Assembly: GCA_910587495.1 (NCBI GenBank) | Contig: CAJUMT010000004.1 | Location: forward strand, 1 to 44,851 | Direction of reading: 5' to 3' | Source of the DNA: an uncultured Lachnospiraceae bacterium | GTDB taxonomy: Bacteria; Bacillota_A; Clostridia; Lachnospirales; Lachnospiraceae | Length of the DNA stretch: 44,851 nt | Shown here: positions 38,380 through 44,851 of the stretch, in pieces | Position numbering within the stretch: the stretch's first letter is position 1 | Layout: every line of letters begins with the position of its first letter | The notes under the pieces: model-generated | Seen by the model: only the letters and a program-made list of their open reading frames with translations | Database searches by the model: none | What the model was told of the DNA's origin: nothing | Made by a program: the position numbers and the translations under genes

Positions 38380-41064
38380 TTATTCCAAATCCCTTTTTCC
38401 CAGCCGGACTTCTTTTAGATGTTCTGCCAGCCCCTCTGGAAGGGCGTCGAATAGATAATTCTTATTTCCAGGTACATTTTCCATATAGTTTTCACGGATT
38501 TCCTGGTTCATACGCTCAACTTCTTCTTTCAATTCCCTAGCGGACATCGTGGTACAGCCCTGCCCCCGGATAATAATCTGCTCTAACCCGTCGGAAGTCG
38601 CTACAACCACATGGTATTTCCGCCCGATCTCATGGGCAGTCCTTTCAATATACTGATCTGCCGTCTCCGCTTCCCGGGTATAGACCACATGGATATTATG
38701 GTATTTGATTATCTCTTCTATATGCCCTTCTACGCGGTAAGCGTCAAATACAAGAATCAGGCTGCATTTTTTATATCCCTGGTAATTGCACATTACGTCC
38801 ATCAGCCTGTCCCTGGCGCTGTCGATATTTTCTTTTGCAAGCCCGCTTAGTTCCTCCCAGGCAAAGATAATATTGTATCCGTCCACCAGCAAATATTCTG
38901 GCACTTTCACTTTCGGCTTATAGGGACGGGATTTAGCCTCGAGGCTGTCCCCATATACCTGACGGCGGGTATGCGCGTCTTTTGTCCTCTCTTTAGGCTG
39001 CCCGTAAGTGCGTATAAAAATCTCTTCCAACTCCTTTTCCTCCTGGAACGTGCCAGGCGGCGGGGCGGATAGTTTCACCCTTCCCTGTTTTGGAGGGGAA
39101 CTGTCTTTTTCCCGGGCGTCTTCTATTATGCTTTCCAGATGCATATGGTTTTTGACTTCATACCAGGGGACAATCATCCCTGCCCCATGGTAACAAAACA
39201 CCGAATCCGGCGGATTGTCTGTATCCGCTTCCGGGTCATATAAAACCCGTCCTAAAACTTCCTGCGTATTATGACAGGGGGCGTATCCTTTCAGGCTGGC
39301 AAAAAGCCGTCCTTCTCCCCTTGTATAAGAAGCCACTTCCTGATGGTAATTCTGCATGGTGGCAACCGGCGCTGTCCCTGTCAGGACAGACCTGTCCCCC
39401 TCCGGCACAGGCACATTAAAAGAAGCATGCATTTTATCAAGGTCCGCCATGGCTCGTCCTACCGCGCCGGACGGAATTTCTAAGCGGAATTCATAGCAGG
39501 GTTCTAAAAGTATGCTCTGTGCCTGCATCAGTCCCTGCCGAACCGCCCGGTAAGTGGCCTGCCTGAAATCCCCGCCTTCCGTATGTTTAATATGAGCTTT
39601 GCCGGATACCAGCGTAATCTGCATATCCGTGATCTCAGAGCCTGTCAGCACCCCCAAATGAGCCTTTTCTTCCAGATGGGTCAGTATCAGCCTCTGCCAG
39701 TTTCTGCTTAAAAGATCTTCCGAACAGGAAGAAGAAAATGTAAGGCCGCTGCCTGGCTCTCCTGGCTCCAGCAGAAGATGTACCTCCGCATAATGACGAA
39801 GAGGCTCAAAATGTCCGACTCCCTCCACCGAACCGGCAATCGTCTCTTTATATACGATCCTCCCCTCCCCAAAACTTACAAGCACATCAAAACGCTCCTT
39901 AACCAGGGCTTTTAGAACCTCCGTCTGCACTTCGCCCATCAGCTGCACCTGAAGCTCGCCAAGGCGGGCGTCCCACCGGACATGAAGCTCCGGCAGCTCT
40001 TCCTCCAGAGATTTAAGCTTCCCCAGCATCTGCATGGGATCGCAGCCTAAGGGAAGCTCAATCCGATAGGTCAGCACCGGTTCCAAAAGGGGCAGTCCTG
40101 TGTCCTTTGCCGCACCCAGCCCTTCTCCCGCATAAGACCGTGTAAGCCCTGTCACGGCGCAGATACAGCCTGCTTCTGCCTCGTCCACCGTCTCATACTT
40201 TTCTCCTGAATAAAGCCGAATCTGATTGACCTTTTCTTCCCAGGCATCCTCTCCCTTGCCGCCAGACAAAAGGGCTTTCACTTTTAACACGCCCCCTGTC
40301 ACCTTAAGCCAGGTCAGGCGGTTTCCCTGCGTGTCCCTGCTGACTTTAAATATTTTCGCACCGAATATATCTTTATATACAGGCGGTTTTGCATATGCTT
40401 TCACGCCTTCTAAAAATGTATCCACGCCTTTTTCCCGTAAAGCAGAGCCAAAGTAACAAGGAAACACTTTGCGCCCGGCAACCAGGCGGATGATGTCTTC
40501 CTTACGCACTTCGCCGTTTTCCAAATATTTCTCCAACACTTCCTCGTCGCACATAGCCAATTCCTCTAAAAATGCTTCTGTGGTAACGCCGCACCCAAAA
40601 TCTACGCACCGGTCGTCCAGCTTCTCTTTCAGTTCTTTTAAAAGAGTTTCCCCGTCCGCCTGGTCCTGGTCCATCTTATTGACAAAAAGAAAAACAGGAA
40701 CCTGGTAGCGTTTCAGAAGTTTCCATAAAGTCTGCGTATGTCCCTGCACGCCGTCTGCGCCGCTTATGATCAGGACAGCATAATCCAGCACCTGGAGCGT
40801 GCGTTCCATCTCTGCAGAAAAATCCACATGGCCGGGCGTATCAAGAAGAGTGAACCTCTGATCCCCCAGGGAAAATAAAGCCTGCTTGGAAAAAATCGTA
40901 ATTCCCCTTTTGCGCTCCAGCTCATGGGTATCCAAAAACGTATCTTTATGGTCTACCCGCCCCATTTTACGGATTACGCCGCTTAAAGAGAGAATACACT
41001 CTGAAAGAGTCGTTTTGCCGGCATCCACATGGGCCAGCATGGCAATACATATATTAGGGTTCAT
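38380..41064 (-). CDS. TetM/EF-G-like GTPase fused to a Rae1/YacP-like NYN ribonuclease domain
   Basis: An 894-residue fusion. Residues 1 to about 640 are an EF-G-like ribosomal GTPase of the TetM group: AHVDAGKTT (G1), RGITI (G2), DTPGH (G3), NKMD (G4), GSAL (G5). It is followed by domains II-V, ending with the TetM-like GTAPVATMQNYHQEV and FASLKGYAP. A charged linker follows (about 650-720). Residues 721-894 form a complete NYN domain like B. subtilis Rae1/YacP, an mRNA nuclease that cuts in the ribosomal A site. Conserved acidic positions are D728 (VDGYN), D774 (VFDAY), D803 (ETAD) and D825 (TSDG). AGGAG lies 7 bases before the ATG. Tetracycline resistance should not be assumed. The fusion suggests GTPase-driven delivery of a nuclease to the ribosome; that is inference. 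No separate Rae1 gene is in the window. Confidence 0.93.
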   Translation of the reverse strand: MNPNICIAMLAHVDAGKTTLSECILSLSGVIRKMGRVDHKDTFLDTHELERKRGITIFSKQALFSLGDQRFTLLDTPGHVDFSAEMERTLQVLDYAVLIISGADGVQGHTQTLWKLLKRYQVPVFLFVNKMDQDQADGETLLKELKEKLDDRCVDFGCGVTTEAFLEELAMCDEEVLEKYLENGEVRKEDIIRLVAGRKVFPCYFGSALREKGVDTFLEGVKAYAKPPVYKDIFGAKIFKVSRDTQGNRLTWLKVTGGVLKVKALLSGGKGEDAWEEKVNQIRLYSGEKYETVDEAEAGCICAVTGLTRSYAGEGLGAAKDTGLPLLEPVLTYRIELPLGCDPMQMLGKLKSLEEELPELHVRWDARLGELQVQLMGEVQTEVLKALVKERFDVLVSFGEGRIVYKETIAGSVEGVGHFEPLRHYAEVHLLLEPGEPGSGLTFSSSCSEDLLSRNWQRLILTHLEEKAHLGVLTGSEITDMQITLVSGKAHIKHTEGGDFRQATYRAVRQGLMQAQSILLEPCYEFRLEIPSGAVGRAMADLDKMHASFNVPVPEGDRSVLTGTAPVATMQNYHQEVASYTRGEGRLFASLKGYAPCHNTQEVLGRVLYDPEADTDNPPDSVFCYHGAGMIVPWYEVKNHMHLESIIEDAREKDSSPPKQGRVKLSAPPPGTFQEEKELEEIFIRTYGQPKERTKDAHTRRQVYGDSLEAKSRPYKPKVKVPEYLLVDGYNIIFAWEELSGLAKENIDSARDRLMDVMCNYQGYKKCSLILVFDAYRVEGHIEEIIKYHNIHVVYTREAETADQYIERTAHEIGRKYHVVVATSDGLEQIIIRGQGCTTMSARELKEEVERMNQEIRENYMENVPGNKNYLFDALPEGLAEHLKEVRLGKRDLE

Positions 41065-41100
41065 ATCATACTCCTGTACAAATATCTTATGATACTAAAA

Positions 41101-41135
41101 TAACTCATGATGCCTGTATCATACATCATGAGTTA
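41101..41135 (-). terminator. Terminator after the coiled-coil protein gene
   Basis: Perfect 12-base arms TAACTCATGATG (41101-41112) and CATCATGAGTTA (41124-41135), six bases past the stop codon of the small coiled-coil gene. On the minus strand it is followed by TTTTAG, a weak T-run. It isolates this gene from the GTPase gene downstream. Confidence 0.7.
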
Positions 41136-41140
41136 CTTTA

Positions 41141-41422
41141 TCACAGTTTTGGCTGGTTGAATACTTCTTTTTCCAAAAGAGACACCCTGACGGGAAGTAA
41201 TTCGTATTTTTGTACATCTTGCTGCAGGTTTTCCAGTCTGTGGTACAGATCCAGATGGTTTTCGGCTATTATATTGATCTTCGGAATAATATCATTCTCT
41301 AAAATCACCCGAATCGCATGATCGCCGTTTTCTATCTTCTGGGTTAAAGACGCCTCCATTCTCTCCATATCCTCCCGAAGTCCCTGAATCGCGTCTAAGA
41401 CAAGTTTCATATCATCGCTCAT
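41141..41422 (-). CDS. Small coiled-coil protein
   Basis: A 93-residue protein, start MSDDMKLVLDAIQGLREDME at 41422, chosen because AAAGGAG lies 9 bases upstream. A longer frame from 41509 lacks a site and runs through the promoter. The pattern of hydrophobic residues every three to four positions (LREDMERMEASL, ENHLDLYHRLENLQQDV) predicts one long coiled coil. Such short coiled-coil proteins are common in Clostridia with no assigned role. No membrane segment. It is a single gene between two terminator or promoter boundaries, downstream of the ABC exporter. Confidence 0.7.
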   Translation of the reverse strand: MSDDMKLVLDAIQGLREDMERMEASLTQKIENGDHAIRVILENDIIPKINIIAENHLDLYHRLENLQQDVQKYELLPVRVSLLEKEVFNQPKL

Positions 41423-41497
41423 ACCTGTGATCTCCTTTCGCCTGCCCGCCCACCCGCTTATATATACTGTGTAACCAAAAAAATATTTGATGCTTTT

Positions 41498-41528
41498 ATA
41501 GTATCTCACATTCTAAATATATAGTCAA
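41498..41528 (-). promoter_or_regulatory. Possible promoter of the coiled-coil gene
   Basis: TTGACT (41523-41528) and TACTAT (41498-41503) are good boxes, but the 19-base spacer is long. It is placed in the 125-base gap after the ABC permease. Confidence 0.4.
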
Positions 41529-41547
41529 TATAAACTTACAGGTATTA

Positions 41548-44088
41548 TCATTCTTCTCCTTCTCTGAGCCGCTCTACAATACTCTGCCTTTCCGCTTTTT
41601 TAAGCACAATAAAGGGCAGAACCGCGCCGACCGCCAGCAGAACCGGCGTCACCAGAAGAACCGGAAGAATCGTAAACCTGTATGAGAAAAACCACAGGCT
41701 GCTCCCCAGATTCTTTACCGCCGCAAGAGATAAAATTGTCCCGATGACAAGGGAAACACCTCCTGATATAGCCGCATAGTATATACCTTCTGCCATAAGC
41801 ATCTGCAAAAGCTGCCTGCCCGTCATCCCCACAGAGCGCAGCATGGCAAATTCTTTCCGCCTTGTAAGGATACTTGTGAGCATGGAATTGATAAAATTCA
41901 GGATGCCGATCAGTCCCGTGACCAGGCTTAAAGCGCCGCCCACCAGCAAAACCATATTTTTCATCCCCTGAAATTCACCCATACGCGTAATTTTAGAGCT
42001 GTAATTCATCACCGGTTCCACATATTCCGTATAGTCCGAAAGAAATGCTTCCATTTCCTGCTCTTTTCCTTCCTGCACATTAAAGGCATAGCTCATAATT
42101 CCCGGGACGGCGACCATTTCCTGATAGACATTGGCCGGAAGATAGAAAGAATAATCGTATCCAACCATGCAGGAATTTGTATAATGCTTGATCTTTACCT
42201 TCGCCATCACTTCAAATTTCCTTATGATATGCTCGTTTTCTAATCTGCTTTCATTCGTCCCCTTATAAGTATGAAGCGTCACTGTATCCCCGACTGCAAA
42301 ATGAGAACTCTCCCACTTTGGTCTTTCATCATCATCAAGTATCACGCCTTCTAAAATATAATTGCCGGACTTTAATTTTTCCGTATCAATACTTCCTTCC
42401 AGCACTTCCAGTCGGCTAAGAGGCAGATCTTCCAGCCCGTAGACCGCGCCGGCAACACCCTGGCCCAAAGGATCGTCCGCAGGATCCGTGTTTGTTTCCA
42501 CTGAAAAATATGCTTCATCTCTGATATTTGCAAACAGACGTCCCCCTTCCTGAAAGCCCGGCTGCTGTGTTACTGCCTCGATCATGCTTTCGGACAGGGC
42601 ATTTTCCGGCCCGATGTACTGATAGTTAAAATAGTCCGCATGGCCGATCAGAAAATCCGTGTCCACAAATTTGGAAAGATATTTATCCATGTCAAATCCC
42701 AGACTGAACGTATACAGTGTATTGAATAATACCAGGCTTAAAGACATGGAAAGAATGACTAACAGCGTACGTTTTTGATTCCGCAGAAGATTTGCCGCCG
42801 CCATACGGGAAATCCTGGCTCCATGTTCCGAACGCCGCTCTTTTTTTCGATATTTCCCCTCTCTGTCCGTATAGCGTACTGCCTCCACCGGCGACACACC
42901 GGCTGCGATTCTCCCCGGCCTTGCCACGCTGACAGATACCGTCGCAAAGGCAAACAGGGCGCTTCCCAAGAAAATAAAAGGGTTGACGCTGGTCTGATAC
43001 TTTACCCCCGCAAGGGAACTCTGATCCATAATGACCGGAACTAAAAAGCATCCCATAAACCAGCCCAGGATCAGCCCCAAAGGAATCCCGACACAGGATA
43101 AAAGAAACGCCTGTCTGCGGATCAGCTTTTTGATCTGTTTTCCAGTGGCTCCGATCGTCTTTAAAAGCCCGTAAAAACGGATATCTTTGATCACGGATAT
43201 CTGGAAAATATTATAAATAATCAGATACCCCGCCAGCAGGATTAAAAGAAGCGCCGCCAGGACGCCCGCAACCGTCGCCGCATCCGGATTCATATTGGCG
43301 GACAAATACGCCCAGTTTACATTGGCGGCAATATAATTCGAAGAATTTTCATCCTGAGAATATCCACTCTCTTCCACAATCTGCGTAAGCTTTCTTTCCA
43401 TCCCCAGGGAATTTTCAAACATAATATAGCAGTTGATCACCCCTGTCATATCCCAGTCTTTTTCATAACTGTTGTAAAGCTCCTCTATATGGGCATCTAC
43501 ATAGGCTCTGGAAGCCACCAGAATAGATACGTTAAATACAGGGTCTGCCTCCCACCAGCCGGACAGGACAAATTCCCGGGTAACCTGCTGCCCATGTACT
43601 GTCAGTTCCAGGGTCACAGGCGCGCCGATCCTCTGTTCCACTCCCAGAAGCTGCAGCGTCCGGGTATCGGCAATGATCTCATTTACCGCTTTCGGTTTAC
43701 TGCCTGTGGTCGGCTCACAGAATCCCAGTTTAAGTCCCACATCATCCATATAATAAAATTCACCATGTCTCTTTAGCAAAGCCTCATTATCCACACTGCT
43801 GCTTAAAAGACGGTTGTAGGAGATCTCTTTGATCAGCTTATGATCTTTTACATTTTCATATATTTCATCTGACAAATATTTAAGAACGGCCATGCCGTCG
43901 CCGCCGGCCTGGCGCATGGTCTGTCTCTGCAAATTCTCCACAACCCCGCTGCCCGCTGTAAAAAGCGCCGTAAAGAGCATGGCTGTCAGCGCAATAGCCA
44001 GCACTGCAATCATATTTCTTTCTTTTGCCGCCCGGAGGCTTTTATCAGATAAATTGCGGATCACTTTCTTATTTTTTACTTTATACAT
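41548..44088 (-). CDS. FtsX/MacB-type ABC transporter permease
   Basis: An 846-residue permease with two FtsX units. The first helix is near residues 20-40 (MIAVLAIALTAMLFTALFTA), with a large extracytoplasmic domain (about 45-260) and helices about 265-385. A second leading helix follows near 440 (LLVILSMSLSLVLFNTLYTF), then a second extracytoplasmic domain and a final helix group from about 710. The motif LLKTIGATGKQIKKL and its counterpart MLRSVGMTGRQLLQM are typical coupling helices. The ATG at 44088 is preferred; a GTG three codons earlier is an alternative. It overlaps the ATPase stop by 8 bases. Family members export peptides or lipoproteins or sense antibiotics; substrate unknown. Confidence 0.88.
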   Translation of the reverse strand: MYKVKNKKVIRNLSDKSLRAAKERNMIAVLAIALTAMLFTALFTAGSGVVENLQRQTMRQAGGDGMAVLKYLSDEIYENVKDHKLIKEISYNRLLSSSVDNEALLKRHGEFYYMDDVGLKLGFCEPTTGSKPKAVNEIIADTRTLQLLGVEQRIGAPVTLELTVHGQQVTREFVLSGWWEADPVFNVSILVASRAYVDAHIEELYNSYEKDWDMTGVINCYIMFENSLGMERKLTQIVEESGYSQDENSSNYIAANVNWAYLSANMNPDAATVAGVLAALLLILLAGYLIIYNIFQISVIKDIRFYGLLKTIGATGKQIKKLIRRQAFLLSCVGIPLGLILGWFMGCFLVPVIMDQSSLAGVKYQTSVNPFIFLGSALFAFATVSVSVARPGRIAAGVSPVEAVRYTDREGKYRKKERRSEHGARISRMAAANLLRNQKRTLLVILSMSLSLVLFNTLYTFSLGFDMDKYLSKFVDTDFLIGHADYFNYQYIGPENALSESMIEAVTQQPGFQEGGRLFANIRDEAYFSVETNTDPADDPLGQGVAGAVYGLEDLPLSRLEVLEGSIDTEKLKSGNYILEGVILDDDERPKWESSHFAVGDTVTLHTYKGTNESRLENEHIIRKFEVMAKVKIKHYTNSCMVGYDYSFYLPANVYQEMVAVPGIMSYAFNVQEGKEQEMEAFLSDYTEYVEPVMNYSSKITRMGEFQGMKNMVLLVGGALSLVTGLIGILNFINSMLTSILTRRKEFAMLRSVGMTGRQLLQMLMAEGIYYAAISGGVSLVIGTILSLAAVKNLGSSLWFFSYRFTILPVLLVTPVLLAVGAVLPFIVLKKAERQSIVERLREGEE

Positions 44089-44758
44089 GGCTGCCACCTG
44101 CTATCTTTCCGTCCTCAATCCGGATGATCCGATCCGCCATCTGCGCAATCTCCTCATTGTGGGTAATCATCACGATGGTCTGATGAAACCGCTCGCTGGT
44201 TACTTTCAAAAGCCCCAGCACATCCAGGCTGGTCTTGCTGTCCAAGTTGCCGGTAGGCTCGTCAGCCAGCAGGATTGCAGGTTTCGTAGCAAGCGCCCGG
44301 GCAATGGCCACCCGCTGCTGCTGCCCTCCGGAAAGCTGATTGGGAAGGCTGTGAATTTTTTCAGAAAGCCCCAGTGTCTTTATGATACTGTTTGTATGTT
44401 TTTTGTCGATTGTCCCTCCGTCCAGCTCAATGGGAAGGACAATATTTTCATATACGTTCAGTACCGGCACCAGATTGTAGCTTTGAAAGACAAACCCTAT
44501 CTTCCGGCGGCGAAAGATGGTCAGGGCATCATCCTTTAAAGTAAAGATCTCTTTGCCTGCCACTTTTACCTGCCCGCTGTCAGGCCGGTCCAGGCCCCCG
44601 ATCATATGCAGCAGTGTAGATTTTCCGCTGCCGGAAGTGCCGATAATTGCCACAAACTCACCTTCTTCCACAGAAATACTGACTCCGTCCAAGGCTTTCA
44701 CACATGTATCGCCCTCTCCATAATATTTTTTCAAGTCTGTTGTTTTTAAGATTGCCAT
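44081..44758 (-). CDS. ABC transporter ATP-binding protein (LolD/MacB type)
   Basis: A 225-residue ATPase: Walker A GTSGSGKST, Q loop FVFQSYNLVP, signature LSGGQQQRVAIARAL, Walker B ILLADEPTGNLD, and switch histidine in IVMITHNEE. Start MAILKT at 44758 has AGGAGG 5 bases upstream. It forms an exporter or mechanotransmission complex with the FtsX-type permease that follows with an 8-base overlap. The upstream 93 bases carry two TTGACA motifs; a regulator gene may lie beyond the window edge. Confidence 0.92.
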   Translation of the reverse strand: MAILKTTDLKKYYGEGDTCVKALDGVSISVEEGEFVAIIGTSGSGKSTLLHMIGGLDRPDSGQVKVAGKEIFTLKDDALTIFRRRKIGFVFQSYNLVPVLNVYENIVLPIELDGGTIDKKHTNSIIKTLGLSEKIHSLPNQLSGGQQQRVAIARALATKPAILLADEPTGNLDSKTSLDVLGLLKVTSERFHQTIVMITHNEEIAQMADRIIRIEDGKIAGGSHV

Positions 44759-44816
44759 AGCTTCCTCCTGCCAACACAAAAAAATCGTGTATATTTTTGT
44801 AGCCGCTCAAAATTTT

Positions 44817-44844
44817 TGTCAAAGATTTTCAAAATAAATGTCAA
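44817..44844 (-). promoter_or_regulatory. Two direct TTTGACA motifs upstream of the ABC exporter
   Basis: TTGACA occurs at 44817-44822 and again at 44839-44844, 22 bases apart. The proximal copy has only a mediocre -10 candidate (TACAAA, 15 bases away). The two-turn spacing resembles direct-repeat response regulator sites. The remaining bases 44759-44816 hold a T-rich leader and nothing else recognisable. Confidence 0.35.
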
Positions 44845-44851
44845 AAACTTT

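Noticed and set aside
38380..41064. Annotation as a tetracycline resistance determinant
   Set aside because: The TetM-like part is divergent, sits in core genome context without a mobile element or attenuator leader, and carries an extra nuclease domain; resistance cannot be inferred.
1..44851. CRISPR arrays, insertion sequences, prophage, tRNA or rRNA genes
   Set aside because: No regularly spaced repeats, transposase or integrase motifs, or recognisable structural RNA genes were seen other than the preQ1 riboswitch.

Overview
The window looks like chromosomal DNA of an anaerobic, spore-forming, gut-type clostridium, most likely a member of the Lachnospiraceae. The evidence is a complete spoIIAA-spoIIAB-sigF-spoVAA-spoVAB cluster, an LL-diaminopimelate aminotransferase (dapL), AGGAGG-type ribosome binding sites, lipoprotein-type solute binding, a GPH sugar porter, and moderate G+C. 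No species name can be given from sequence reading alone. No rRNA, tRNA, CRISPR array, transposase or phage gene was recognised.

Region 1 (1-9115): the start of a response regulator gene is cut by the left edge. Next is a seven-gene minus-strand carbohydrate operon (7896 down to 331): GPH-family sugar porter, hydroxypyruvate-isomerase-like TIM barrel, Gfo/Idh/MocA oxidoreductase, zinc alcohol/polyol dehydrogenase, split transketolase (N then C subunit) and an NRAMP-fold membrane protein lacking the usual metal-binding motifs. A divergent AraC-family regulator probably controls it. Region 2 (9116-11415): a preQ1-I riboswitch with its promoter drives a QueT-type precursor transporter, preceded by a flavin reductase-rubredoxin fusion and an HPP-like membrane protein.

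Region 3 (11434-23663): two minus-strand sugar operons, each linked to a DeoR-family regulator. The first (17751 down to 11434) encodes a triosephosphate-isomerase-like protein, a ribose-type permease, a lipoprotein binding protein, a rare fusion of a second permease with a tandem ATPase, and a short-chain dehydrogenase. It diverges from deoR-1 across a promoter region rich in TTCGAAA-like half-sites. The second (23476 down to 18906) encodes a creatininase-family protein, a sugar isomerase/epimerase, a YjbQ/UPF0047 protein, a rhamnulokinase-like FGGY kinase and deoR-2. Together they hold a transporter, a dehydrogenase, a kinase, an epimerase and a TIM-like isomerase. That set resembles tetritol/tetrulose pathways (erythritol, threitol), but the substrate is unproven.

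Region 4 (23694-38366): housekeeping and sporulation genes. These are a D-Ala-D-Ala carboxypeptidase, an ABC-F protein, the spoIIA-spoVA cluster, a zinc-ribbon/TPR membrane protein, a 47-residue conserved-looking small ORF, folC, valS, a CotH-kinase protein and dapL. Region 5 (38380-44851): a TetM/EF-G-like GTPase carrying a complete C-terminal Rae1/YacP-like NYN ribonuclease domain, a small coiled-coil protein, and a MacB/FtsX-type ABC exporter pair.

The most interesting items are the GTPase-NYN nuclease fusion, the permease-ATPase fusion, the unassigned kinase/YjbQ/creatininase operon, and the motif-less NRAMP-like protein at the end of a sugar operon.
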